The notes beneath the pieces were generated by a model that saw only the letters and a program-made list of their open reading frames with translations, was not told the origin of the DNA and searched no databases. Positions 1 to 7,035 of a stretch of 16,860 nucleotides of DNA are shown here, one piece after another. Positions within the stretch are counted from its first letter, which is position 1, and every line of letters starts with the position of its first letter. The position numbers and the translations under genes are program-made. The stretch is from assembly GCA_030533315.1 (NCBI GenBank), contig JAUNJL010000051.1, forward strand, positions 1 through 16,860, written 5' to 3'. The stretch is from Eubacteriales bacterium (lineage in GTDB: Bacteria; Bacillota_A; Clostridia; Lachnospirales; Lachnospiraceae).

Positions 1-1
1 A

Positions 2-292
2 TTGCATATCGAAAATGAAATGCGTTGGGCGATGAAGAAGTACAGGAAATTGCACTCGGGGAAACCGCTGCCGCACATCACGCCCCATGTGTTCCGCCAT
101 ACATTTTGCACCAACATGGCAAATGCCGGTATGGACATAAAGACTTTGCAGTATGTGATGGGACACTCTGATGTGGGAGTGACGCTGAATGTCTATACCC
201 ATGCAAGCTATGACCGGGCGGCGGAGCAGATGGCGAAAATCATAGACTTAAAGGAAGTCAGCGCGCCGCTAAAGCAAAGAAAATCAGGTTGA
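2..292 (+). CDS. Tyrosine recombinase / integrase, C-terminal part (5' end outside window)
   Basis: This is the C-terminal catalytic half of a phage-integrase-family site-specific recombinase, which cuts and rejoins DNA through a 3'-phosphotyrosine intermediate. The family signature is visible: HVFRHTF gives the H-x-x-R pair (H29, R32 of the visible part), MGHS gives the third basic residue (H55), and LNVYTH supplies the nucleophile Y65. The frame is open to the window edge and the usual 350-400 aa family length implies that about three quarters of the gene lies upstream. The TTG at position 2 is only the first in-frame codon seen, not a supported start. The gene ends 160 bases before a phosphatase gene read in the same direction, which is typical of int lying at the end of an integrative element. 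The family assignment is certain; the kind of element (ICE, phage or transposon) cannot be told from here. Confidence 0.93.
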   Translation: MHIENEMRWAMKKYRKLHSGKPLPHITPHVFRHTFCTNMANAGMDIKTLQYVMGHSDVGVTLNVYTHASYDRAAEQMAKIIDLKEVSAPLKQRKSG

Positions 293-304
293 AATGGAAC
301 CGAG

Positions 305-327
305 TTACTACACCAATTACTACACCA
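305..327 (+). repeat. Tandem 11-bp direct repeat beside int (possible recombinase arm sites)
   Basis: TTACTACACCA occurs at 305-315 and again at 317-327, one base apart. The pair lies 13 bases after the integrase stop codon. Short direct repeats near the ends of integrative elements often serve as arm-type binding sites for the integrase. The repeat is directly visible; the role is inferred from its position. Confidence 0.55.
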
Positions 328-454
328 TTTGCCCGTGAATTTGCGTAGATTTACAAAGAATCACATAGGTTTGGGGCAAAACAGAAAAAACGAAAAAGAC
401 GCCGGAAAGCCCATAAAATCAAGGTTTGAAGGCTTATGAAGGGATATGTGAGAT

Positions 455-931
455 ATGATAAAAATACTATTCGTTTGCCACGGCAATATCTGCCGTTCAC
501 CAATTGCTGAGTTTGTTTTTAAGGATATGTTGGAAAAAAGAGGATTGGAGAAGGAGTTTTTTGTGGCGTCTGCGGCTACTAGTTCGGAGGAGATTTGGAA
601 TGGGGTGGGGAATCCTGTTTATCCGCCTGCGAGGGAGGAGCTGGCGAAGCATGGGATTTCCTGTAAGGGGAAAAGGGCAGTGCAGCTTACCAGGGAGGAT
701 TATGAAAAATATGATTATCTTCTGGGGATGGATCAGTGGAATCTTCGGAACATGAAACGGATTTTGAAAAGGGAGCAGGGAGAAAAGGTGAGGCTGCTTC
801 TTGATTATTCCAGCCACCCACGGGATATTGCGGATCCCTGGTATACGGGAGATTTTGCGAGAACTTATGCGGATATTGTGGAGGGCTGTGAGGCTTTTCT
901 GGGATATCTGGAGGAACAAAAAAGGATTTGA
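455..931 (+). CDS. Low-molecular-weight protein tyrosine phosphatase
   Basis: Cytosolic phosphatase of the LMW-PTP family, hydrolysing phosphotyrosine (or phosphoarginine in some Firmicutes relatives) by a cysteinyl-phosphate intermediate. The P-loop FVCHGNICRSP near the N-terminus carries the C-x5-R motif (nucleophile C8, R14, S15), and the general-acid loop DPWY lies at D127. The length, 158 aa, is normal for the family. The ATG at 455 puts the P-loop at the usual distance from the start; an AAGGG lies about 12 bases upstream. An oddity is that the first ~17 codons use ATA, CTA, TCA and CCA, whereas the rest uses mostly G/C- or T-ending codons, and an integrase end lies immediately upstream. 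The 5' end may therefore have been rebuilt by insertion of the mobile element. Substrate is unknown. Function is well supported. Confidence 0.93.
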   Translation: MIKILFVCHGNICRSPIAEFVFKDMLEKRGLEKEFFVASAATSSEEIWNGVGNPVYPPAREELAKHGISCKGKRAVQLTREDYEKYDYLLGMDQWNLRNMKRILKREQGEKVRLLLDYSSHPRDIADPWYTGDFARTYADIVEGCEAFLGYLEEQKRI

Positions 932-1069
932 GGGTTGATTGGGAAGCTACGGCGATGCGAAGCGTTTCGTTTGATCAGGAGGCCTGATTTATCATCGGAT
1001 CTATTTTATAATACGGAAAATGTGCCGTTTAGTCTCTATATGGAGAAAGATATCTGGTCGTAAAGGATG

Positions 1070-1222
1070 AAAAACTGTCCGAAAACGATGGATCAAAGAG
1101 CCAGGCCTCAAAAGGGAATGGAGATACTAATTCACGTAACTGAGGCCAATCCGATCGAATCCTTAAGGTGATTCAGTTGGAGGATCTGGCGACTGATCAG
1201 CCTGTGCTTTCGGACAGTTTTT
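1070..1222. repeat. 15-bp perfect inverted repeat, arms 123 bases apart
   Basis: Left arm AAAAACTGTCCGAAA at 1070-1084; its exact reverse complement is at 1208-1222. The enclosed 123 bases include a second, smaller inverted pair (GGCCTCA / TGAGGCC). Size and layout would fit a miniature inverted-repeat element or a partly inverted duplication; no transposase is visible. Confidence 0.5.
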
Positions 1223-1239
1223 GGGGAGGTTTGTGCAGC

Positions 1240-1261
1240 AAAAAAGCCAGAAGAGGGCTCT
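1240..1261 (-). terminator. Probable rho-independent terminator of the sigma/ABC operon
   Basis: Read on the minus strand, AGAGCC, a 7-base loop and GGCTTT form a 6-bp stem (one G-U pair) followed by a run of T. It lies about 45 bases past the stop of the last gene of the minus-strand operon. Confidence 0.5.
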
Positions 1262-1305
1262 ACATATAAATGCACAAATGCCATGTTTTTTATGACTGTT
1301 TTCCG

Positions 1306-2532
1306 TTAAAGGACTTGCCTGTGCCGATAGGTTTGATAAGTGACGGGTATCAGCAGCATTGTCAGGAGTCCATATAATACGAATAAAATCGGTATGGCTC
1401 CAGTTACTTTATCCCCTAGGTCATATAGATCAAAATAGTTAAGAGCCATGTTTACCTGCAGCATGCGGTCTGGCAGCAGCCCCAAAGTCCTACGGACGAT
1501 ATCGCTTTTGATGTTGTCGAGAAAGGATGGGACAAATACCAAAACGAAGGGGGTCATGACCGCTAAAACGGAGGAGTTTGTCTTGGCAGATATCAGCATG
1601 GTCAATAATGCAATGAACAGGCAGCCAATATAGCCTCCAACGATCGTAAGCAGGTATTTTTGCCAGATTGTGATGTGATAGAAGCATTTCCATCCAGAGG
1701 AGTCCGCCTGCACCGGAGCTGTCCCGCCGTCTGTTCCCAAGTAAAACAGCACGATCTGGCTGTACAGCAGGATCGTTGTCCAATACAGGATTGTAACGAT
1801 GGAGATGCCGGCCTTGATCTTTGCGGCGGTTGCTTTATTTCTTCCGTATTCGGTGGTAAAGAAAACAGCATCGGTTTTCCAGGAGAATTCATTGGAAAAA
1901 ATGCCTGAAACAAGAAAGCTGAGGATGAAAATCGTGATCATGATAATGGTAGGTGCATATTCCATAGCCTGGGTCCACCCCTTCATATAGTCATAAAAGA
2001 AAGGTGTATCCAAGTTCTCGTATTGCTGTATCAGGTAGCGCTTTTCTGTATCAGAAAATTGATTTTTTGCTTCACCGGACAGCCAATTCTTAAGCAGGGT
2101 TGTTCTGTTTTCATAGAAGGAGGCAGCATCCTTCGGGACTAATCCATCTGCCCTATAATAATCATAGGAGCGAAATTCTTCCGCATAAGAACAGTTTAGA
2201 AGTTTGCGGATTTCGCTGATTCCCTGCTTCCAACCATATGCAATGTCATTTTCTGTGATATTAGCTGAGCGGGCTTCCGGCGTATGGTTGATGCTGGCAT
2301 TTTCTTTGATCACGCTTTGTAGTTTTTTTTCATCGAGGATTCCTGTCCATTTTTTCTGCGCCTCTCGAAGCTGCCTTACAGCTCTATAGCCGGTTTCTTT
2401 TTCTCCTCTTTCATTGACAAAATACACATCCATGGCAAACCAGCAGGTCACTCCAATAAGGAGCAGCAGCAGAACCATTGCGATCTTGCTGCTGTTTTTT
2501 GAAAACACTTTTTTTACTTCATATTTGAACAT
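1306..2532 (-). CDS. ABC-2-type transporter permease
   Basis: Integral membrane subunit of an ABC-2 exporter, 408 aa. One membrane segment lies near residues 17-37. It is followed by an extracellular, Tyr/Lys/Glu-rich region of about 150 residues, then by roughly five hydrophobic segments (about 190-215, 245-270, 300-325, 330-350, 380-400). This layout is common for the lone permeases paired with CcmA/NatA-like ATPases. The ATG at 2532 was chosen over an in-frame ATG 13 codons upstream because GAGGAG sits 6 bases before it. The start overlaps the end of the ATPase gene by 14 bases, so the two are translationally coupled and almost certainly form one transporter. The substrate is unknown; candidates are a peptide, an antibiotic or an envelope lipid. 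It is the last gene of the operon. Confidence 0.85.
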   Translation of the reverse strand: MFKYEVKKVFSKNSSKIAMVLLLLLIGVTCWFAMDVYFVNERGEKETGYRAVRQLREAQKKWTGILDEKKLQSVIKENASINHTPEARSANITENDIAYGWKQGISEIRKLLNCSYAEEFRSYDYYRADGLVPKDAASFYENRTTLLKNWLSGEAKNQFSDTEKRYLIQQYENLDTPFFYDYMKGWTQAMEYAPTIIMITIFILSFLVSGIFSNEFSWKTDAVFFTTEYGRNKATAAKIKAGISIVTILYWTTILLYSQIVLFYLGTDGGTAPVQADSSGWKCFYHITIWQKYLLTIVGGYIGCLFIALLTMLISAKTNSSVLAVMTPFVLVFVPSFLDNIKSDIVRRTLGLLPDRMLQVNMALNYFDLYDLGDKVTGAIPILFVLYGLLTMLLIPVTYQTYRHRQVL

Positions 2533-3403
2533 CTGAATCTCCTCTTTTCCCAAAATAATGCAAGAATACATCTTCTAAGGATGCTGTTTCCGGCCTGGCG
2601 TCTTCTGTTGGCTGATTTTTTGATAAAAGCCGGATCTCTGCACCATTTTGAACGGATTTCACATTGGATACCTTGTATTGGCGGAGGCAGCTGTCGACCA
2701 TGGATTTTGGGACAGTTACCTTCCAAACATGATCTTCGATGGAGCGTATCAGATGGTCTGCCGTGCCGGAGGCCGCAATCCTTCCACTGCTCATTAAGAG
2801 AATTTCATTGGCGATATATTCGATATCCGATACGATATGTGTGGATAAAAGCACTAGGCGTTTTTCTGACAATTCACTGATCAGATTGCGGAAACGTATC
2901 CGTTCATTTGGATCTAATCCTGCCGTAGGCTCATCCAGGATCAGAATTTGAGGATCATTCAGCATAGCCTGTGCGATCCCTGCACGCCGTTTCATTCCGC
3001 CAGAAAGTTTTTTCATCTTTTTGTTTTTGACCTCTGAAAGGCCCACCTGTGAAAGCAGCCGTTCCGTCCTTTTTTTTGCCACCGTTGGGCGAAGCCCTTT
3101 GATGGAGGCGATGTACAGAAGGTAATCCTTCACTGTAAAATCGGGATAATATCCGAAATCCTGCGGAAGATACCCCAACAGCCTTCGGTATTTCCCGCCC
3201 ATGGAGAAAATATCCGTTCCATCCCACGTGACCATTCCAGATGTTGGCTTCAGCAGCGTGCATAAAACTCTCAAAAGTGTTGTCTTGCCGGCGCCGTTTA
3301 CTCCTAACAGTCCATATACGCCGTTGGTCAGTGTATAAGATACATGGTCCAACGCCGTAATATCCTGAAAATCCTTTACCAGATTTGAAATTTTTAATTC
3401 CAT
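2519..3403 (-). CDS. ABC transporter ATP-binding protein (ABC-2 exporter partner)
   Basis: ATPase subunit, 294 aa, that powers the adjacent permease. All nucleotide-binding motifs are present and intact: Walker A GVNGAGKT (residues 34-41), Q-loop LPQDFG (Q79), signature LSGGM (131-135), Walker B ILILDEP (catalytic E156) and the switch histidine in STH (H187). The C-terminal ~90 residues are the extension typical of CcmA/NatA/DrrA-like exporters. The ATG at 3403 has GGGAGG upstream and makes the protein begin MELKISNL, the usual family start; an in-frame upstream extension would run through the previous gene and is rejected. It overlaps the preceding gene by 10 bases and the following one by 14. 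Function as an ABC ATPase is certain; the exported compound is unknown. Confidence 0.92.
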   Translation of the reverse strand: MELKISNLVKDFQDITALDHVSYTLTNGVYGLLGVNGAGKTTLLRVLCTLLKPTSGMVTWDGTDIFSMGGKYRRLLGYLPQDFGYYPDFTVKDYLLYIASIKGLRPTVAKKRTERLLSQVGLSEVKNKKMKKLSGGMKRRAGIAQAMLNDPQILILDEPTAGLDPNERIRFRNLISELSEKRLVLLSTHIVSDIEYIANEILLMSSGRIAASGTADHLIRSIEDHVWKVTVPKSMVDSCLRQYKVSNVKSVQNGAEIRLLSKNQPTEDARPETASLEDVFLHYFGKRGDSDVQI

Positions 3404-4155
3404 AACGTTTTTCCCTCCCAGGTCTCGATGCAGTTTTTTTGCCCTCTCCAAATGCTGTAGCCCAGGTACAAGGCTGAGAGCAGCAGGAATGCGATCCACA
3501 TGGGGATGGATATGGCCTCATATACCGCATCATTTGATGAAAGCTGCAGCCAGACGACTGTCCAGACCAGGCATAAGAAGAGAGCGAGCATCTGCGAATT
3601 TCCCTTCCGGCTGTATAACAGACGAAAGCAAATGCAGCAGGTAATATTAAAGGGGACAAAAAAATGGATGATAAGCTCCAAAAGTGTCAGCTTTACAGTA
3701 AGGGACGCCGCAGCGAAAAAGATGGTCAGCAATGTCAGGTCAACCATTGCAAAAAGTATCATCCGCGCAGCGTAAATCTCCCGTAGGGAATAAAAGGCCG
3801 TACATTCCACCTCCATTGCATTGGCGCTTTTATTTTTCCATATCTCCGGGACGATCGATAAGATAAAAAGCGGCGCCGTAAGGCCTGTGACCCTCTGGCT
3901 GTAATGGCTGCTGCCCATGCATCTTAAGAACAGCCAGAGCAAAGCTAAAAGCATGCCCTGGATCACCCACCACCGTTTTTGGACATATCTCCATTGATCG
4001 TAGAGAAACTCTATTTTTGTCAAGCTCTTTTTTTCTTCGGCCTCGTAATATGCCTGTTGGGATCTTAAAACTGCTTTCTGTATGTGGGGCTCGTGAGATG
4101 GGATTGTGATCTTCTTTTCCAGATATTTTTTAATGTCTTGGTTTGATGGTTTCAC
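3394..4155 (-). CDS. Unrecognised polytopic membrane protein between sigma factor and ABC genes
   Basis: I do not recognise a named family. The 253-residue protein has a charged cytoplasmic N-terminus of about 60 residues, predicted helical and rich in K/E/Q with a YDQWRYVQKRWW stretch at its end. About six hydrophobic segments follow (around 65-80, 90-105, 130-150, 155-180, 190-207, 217-235). It starts with GTG at 4155, 8 bases after GGAGG. The start is only 2 bases past the sigma factor stop, and its own stop lies inside the ATPase gene. This position, directly after an ECF-like sigma factor, is where anti-sigma factors usually lie, so the soluble N-terminus could bind the sigma factor while the membrane part senses a signal or the transporter. 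Alternatively it is an extra transporter subunit. No zinc-binding HxxxCxxC anti-sigma motif is seen. Confidence 0.75.
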   Translation of the reverse strand: MKPSNQDIKKYLEKKITIPSHEPHIQKAVLRSQQAYYEAEEKKSLTKIEFLYDQWRYVQKRWWVIQGMLLALLWLFLRCMGSSHYSQRVTGLTAPLFILSIVPEIWKNKSANAMEVECTAFYSLREIYAARMILFAMVDLTLLTIFFAAASLTVKLTLLELIIHFFVPFNITCCICFRLLYSRKGNSQMLALFLCLVWTVVWLQLSSNDAVYEAISIPMWIAFLLLSALYLGYSIWRGQKNCIETWEGKTLWN

Positions 4156-4157
4156 AG

Positions 4158-4667
4158 TTATTCCTCCTTCAAATAGTCGGCCAGCAATTCCTTTGCTTTT
4201 CTGATCCTGTATTTTACCAGGGGCAGTCCGATGCCCAATATTTCGGCGATTTCTCTTTGCTTCAGCTGCTGGACATAAAATAAGATGGCGGGATCCCTAA
4301 GCTCAGGCGGCAGACGATTCATGGCTATGCGGACATCCAGCCATTCCTCCATGTATTCAGTTTTCCCGTCTGCTTGCTCTGGAAGCTTTTCGAAAACAAG
4401 ATCGACATTTTTTCTTTGATGATTTTTACATTTGCTGGATGCGATCACGTAAAGGTAATTCAAGGCCTTTCCGTAGTGGCGGTACCGGTCGAAGGTACGG
4501 AAAAATTGTTCAAAGGTTTCCTGCGCCATATCTTCTGCATAGCCGTGATCACAGATATGCAGACAGCAGTATTTCAAAATTAAGGGGTAATACTTTTTTA
4601 CGAAAATTTCGATACTTTGTGCATCTCCGCTTCTCATTTTGTGTATCAGCAGAAAATCTGAGTCCAT
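4158..4667 (-). CDS. ECF-like sigma-70 family RNA polymerase sigma factor
   Basis: Group IV (ECF-type) sigma factor, 169 aa. Region 2 spans about residues 10-85 and includes YAEDMAQETFEQFFRTFDRYR, the core-binding and -10-recognition helices. Region 4 spans about 110-165, with the helix-turn-helix LKQREIAEILGIGLPLVKYRIRKAKE reading the -35 element. There is no region 1 or 3, as expected. The ATG at 4667 has GGGAG 6 bases upstream. It is the first gene of a four-gene operon (sigma, membrane protein, ATPase, permease), so it probably directs RNA polymerase to its own operon and perhaps others in response to an envelope signal. The promoter it recognises cannot be deduced from one copy. Family assignment is strong; the regulated signal is unknown. 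Confidence 0.9.
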   Translation of the reverse strand: MDSDFLLIHKMRSGDAQSIEIFVKKYYPLILKYCCLHICDHGYAEDMAQETFEQFFRTFDRYRHYGKALNYLYVIASSKCKNHQRKNVDLVFEKLPEQADGKTEYMEEWLDVRIAMNRLPPELRDPAILFYVQQLKQREIAEILGIGLPLVKYRIRKAKELLADYLKEE

Positions 4668-4838
4668 TTTTCTCCCTTTCTTGTATATGGTATTGCTGAC
4701 GACGGCAGGGCTGATCTGTTTTTTGCAGCTTTGCCATGCAGAAGGTGGGGAATCCTCTTTGGAACTTGCCCCGTTTCCTTGGGGATGGGACGAGATCCTG
4801 CGCAGCTCTTGATGGTATCAAGTACGGTACATTGGTTT

Positions 4839-4852
4839 TGAAAGCGCTTTCT
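4839..4852. promoter_or_regulatory. cre-like / LacI-family operator palindrome
   Basis: TGAAAGCGCTTTCT contains the 12-base perfect palindrome GAAAGCGCTTTC and differs from an ideal catabolite-responsive element (CcpA site) only in its last base. On the minus strand it starts 4 bases after a TATACT hexamer (4857-4862), where a bound repressor would block transcription toward the sigma operon. No good -35 element was seen for that hexamer. The site is visible; the regulator is inferred. Confidence 0.55.
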
Positions 4853-5035
4853 ATTTAGTATAACAAGCGGGAGTTCAAAAAGGATAGTCGAAATGGGGAG
4901 ATTTTGAATGGCTCATTGAGATTTGTTGAATGATGGGCGGAGTGCGTCTGGTGGATGATGGGGAGGCTGCGGGCCGCTGTTATCATGATGAGAGGAGGCG
5001 CTGCTGCGAGGTCGAAATTTGTCGAACGGAAAATC

Positions 5036-5064
5036 TTTACAAAACAGTTTTTCTTCGCTATACT
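5036..5064 (+). promoter_or_regulatory. Sigma-A-type promoter of the DUF5688 gene
   Basis: TTTACA (5036-5041) and TATACT (5059-5064) are separated by exactly 17 bases. Each hexamer differs from the consensus at one position. It lies about 150 bases before the start codon at 5212. Confidence 0.8.
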
Positions 5065-5084
5065 ATGGCTACAGTAGTTCTATG

Positions 5085-5099
5085 GGGAGCGGTGCTCCC
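5085..5099 (+). promoter_or_regulatory. Leader hairpin followed by a T-rich tract (possible attenuator)
   Basis: GGGAGC, a 3-base loop and GCTCCC form a 6-bp stem about 15 bases after the expected transcription start. GTTCTTTTATTCTATTT follows. This resembles a weak intrinsic terminator placed in the leader of the DUF5688 gene, which would make expression depend on read-through. Confidence 0.4.
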
Positions 5100-5211
5100 G
5101 TTCTTTTATTCTATTTAAAGCAGAAGAGCTGATCGCGACAGTCTTTTGCGGCCAGGGCAGATCGCCCATCGATTTCAAGTAAGGATCAATAAAAAGCAGA
5201 AAGGATAAAGC

Positions 5212-6147
5212 ATGGAAAAAGAATATAGGGAATTTATGGATGCACTGGTGGAAAAGGCATGTCTTCTTTCAGAAGCCGGCGGATATCAGATCCAGTTTCA
5301 AGAAAACGTGGAAATTGATTCAGAAGCGGAAGACCAGATCATGATCGAGTTTTTGGATCAGGAGGGAACGCCGCAGGCTTGTGCCATGAGTGCAAAGGAT
5401 TTTTATGCGAAACAGAAGCAGCAGGGAGGTACGCCGGAGGAGGGGGCGAAGCAGCTGATCCGGGAGATCGGCAGGGCAAAGGACAGCGGCCTTTTGGATA
5501 TGGCAAAAAAGATGCGGTCTTATGAAGAGATAAAGGATAAACTGTATGTCAGACCGCTTAACGTTTCCGATCATAGGATCCGCCATGCAGTTGTCCGTAT
5601 TGTGGGAGATATTGCCTTGGCAGCCTGCATTTTGTTTCAGGAGGACGAGGATACCTGTGCAAGTGGAATGATCCGGGAGGAATTTTTGGCTCACTGGGAA
5701 ATGAAAAGAGAGCAGGTTATGGATGACGCCATGGAGAACACCATGAGGCTGGCCCCTCCCCGTATCTATCTCTGGGAAAAGCTTCTTTTTGATCAGAGCT
5801 ATCAGGGAGAAGAGTTTATGACGTCCCCGGAGGAGGCGAAGGAGGTTATTCGGAAGGATTGTCTGGGGAACTGTTTGAGTACCTCTAAAAGGACAAATGG
5901 TGCCGTGGCCGTCTTTTATCCCGGGGTTGCCAGGCAGCTGAGCAGGCTTGTCGGTTCTGATCTTTTTCTGGTTTTTACCAGTATTCATGAGGCGATGATA
6001 CACAGCGTCCGTGCCAATGACCCGGAAAGCCTGAAGCATATCCTGGCGGATACGATGCAGAACACCACGCCGGAAAAGGATATTCTTACAGAACGTATCT
6101 ATCGGTATTTCAGGGAAACAGATGAGATCCGGTGCGTGACAGATTGA
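5212..6147 (+). CDS. DUF5688-type protein of unknown function
   Basis: Soluble protein of 311 aa, with no signal peptide or membrane segment, resembling the DUF5688 family that is abundant and multi-copy in Lachnospiraceae. Features typical of the family include a middle section with YVRPLNV and VGDIALAACI, and the C-terminal block NGAVAVFYPGV ... SSIHE-like (here TSIHEAMIH). An RLAPPRIY motif lies at about 180-187. The N-terminal 100 residues are acidic and helical. The function is unknown for the family. The ATG at 5212 is preceded by AAAGGA, a modest ribosome site. It is a single-gene unit with its own promoter and a bidirectional terminator after it. The convergent neighbour is a transporter operon, so context gives no hint of role. 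Recognition is from memory of family sequence features and was not checked by search. Confidence 0.75.
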   Translation: MEKEYREFMDALVEKACLLSEAGGYQIQFQENVEIDSEAEDQIMIEFLDQEGTPQACAMSAKDFYAKQKQQGGTPEEGAKQLIREIGRAKDSGLLDMAKKMRSYEEIKDKLYVRPLNVSDHRIRHAVVRIVGDIALAACILFQEDEDTCASGMIREEFLAHWEMKREQVMDDAMENTMRLAPPRIYLWEKLLFDQSYQGEEFMTSPEEAKEVIRKDCLGNCLSTSKRTNGAVAVFYPGVARQLSRLVGSDLFLVFTSIHEAMIHSVRANDPESLKHILADTMQNTTPEKDILTERIYRYFRETDEIRCVTD

Positions 6148-6182
6148 AAAACAACATGACAGGGCTGTGAAAATGGGAAGAG

Positions 6183-6227
6183 AAAAAGCCAGCCGATCCG
6201 AGCTGGCGGAAATGTGGCTGGCTTTTT
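6183..6227. terminator. Bidirectional rho-independent terminator
   Basis: AAAAAGCCAGCC (6183-6194) and GGCTGGCTTTTT (6216-6227) pair perfectly over 12 bases, with a T run on either strand. It lies between two convergent genes ending at 6147 and 6241, so it can end both transcripts. Confidence 0.92.
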
Positions 6228-6240
6228 ATGGAAAGCTGTT

Positions 6241-7035
6241 TTATCCGAGGATGGCAGAATCGCTGGAAAACTCCTCACCGCTGGCTTTTTCAAATTGGTC
6301 AAGAAGCTCTTTTACGGTGAGCCGCTTTTTTTCTTCGCCTTGGATATCAAGGATGATTCTTCCATCCATCATCATGATCAGACGGTTTCCGTGTGCGATG
6401 GCGTCCCTCATATTGTGGGTGATCATCAAGGTGGTCAGATGGTCGCGTTGGACGATCATGTCCGTGATGCTTAAAACCTTTGCGGCCGTCTTGGGATCCA
6501 GGGCTGCCGTATGTTCGTCCAGAAGAAGAAGCTTTGGTTTCTTCAGGGTGGCCATGAGCAGGGTCAGGGCCTGCCGCTGTCCTCCGGAGAGCAGGCCGAC
6601 CTTGGAGGTCAGCCGATCCTCCAGTCCCAGATCCAGGACTTTTAACAGTTCTCTGTATTCCTCTCTTTCTGAACGAGAAATTCCGGGTCCAAGAAGTCGG
6701 ACTTTGCCGCGGCGTCTGGCCAGTGCCAGATTTTCTTCGATCCCCATGGTGGCGGCTGTACCATTCATAGGATCTTGAAAAACACGGCCCAGGTAAGCGG
6801 CCCGCTTGTGCTCGGAAAGCTTCGTCACATCCACGTCGTCAATAAGGATCTGTCCCTGGTCTACTTGCCAGGTTCCTGCCACAGCGTTGAGCATGGTGGA
6901 TTTTCCGGCTCCGTTCCCGCCGATGACCGTGACGAAATCTCCCTCCTCCAGTCTCAGGGAAAGGCCGTTCAGGGCCGTCTTTTCGTTGACGGTGCCGGGA
7001 TTGAAGGTTTTATAGATGTTTTTGATTTCAAGCAT
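6241..7035 (-). CDS. ABC transporter ATP-binding protein (TrpZ-like, PF04392-associated importer)
   Basis: ATPase subunit, 264 aa, of a three-part importer encoded with the permease and binding protein just upstream. Walker A GGNGAGKS lies at 39-46. The signature LSGGQRQ, and Walker B LLLLDEHTAALDP with histidine after the catalytic glutamate instead of proline, follow; this DEHTAALD form is characteristic of the ATPases paired with ABC_sub_bind (PF04392) proteins. The switch histidine is in MITHNM. The start at 7035 follows GGGGAGG by 7 bases and overlaps the permease stop by 8 bases, so translation is coupled. It is the last gene of the operon, ended by the terminator at 6183-6227. Relatives import tryptophan or other small aromatic or heterocyclic compounds; the substrate here cannot be told. 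Confidence 0.9.
   Translation of the reverse strand: MLEIKNIYKTFNPGTVNEKTALNGLSLRLEEGDFVTVIGGNGAGKSTMLNAVAGTWQVDQGQILIDDVDVTKLSEHKRAAYLGRVFQDPMNGTAATMGIEENLALARRRGKVRLLGPGISRSEREEYRELLKVLDLGLEDRLTSKVGLLSGGQRQALTLLMATLKKPKLLLLDEHTAALDPKTAAKVLSITDMIVQRDHLTTLMITHNMRDAIAHGNRLIMMMDGRIILDIQGEEKKRLTVKELLDQFEKASGEEFSSDSAILG

Larger units (their letters stand above)
932..1305. other. Non-coding gap with inverted repeat and hairpins
   Basis: No convincing gene is present. A short hairpin at 974-988 (ATCAGG, 3-base loop, CCTGAT) followed by TTTATC may end the phosphatase transcript. A 15-bp perfect inverted repeat is at 1070-1084 / 1208-1222. An open stretch at 1144-1269 would encode about 41 residues including QLEDLATDQPVLSDSFWGG, which looks protein-like and may be the relic of a broken gene, but it has no plausible start and the family is not recognised. 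Confidence 0.45.
4668..5211. other. Divergent intergenic region between sigma operon and DUF5688 gene
   Basis: About 540 bases without a convincing gene. It holds a cre-like palindrome at 4839-4852, a minus-strand TATACT at 4857-4862, a strong plus-strand promoter at 5036-5064 and a leader hairpin at 5085-5099. Short open frames at 4930-5118 (plus) and 4549-4821 (minus) have no ribosome site or protein-like composition and are not called. Confidence 0.6.

Noticed and set aside
497..919. 140-codon minus-strand frame opposite the phosphatase
   Set aside because: Fully antisense to a gene with intact catalytic motifs; no start signal.
5320..6039. 239-codon minus-strand frame opposite the DUF5688 gene
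   Set aside because: Antisense shadow with no ribosome site and no recognisable domain.
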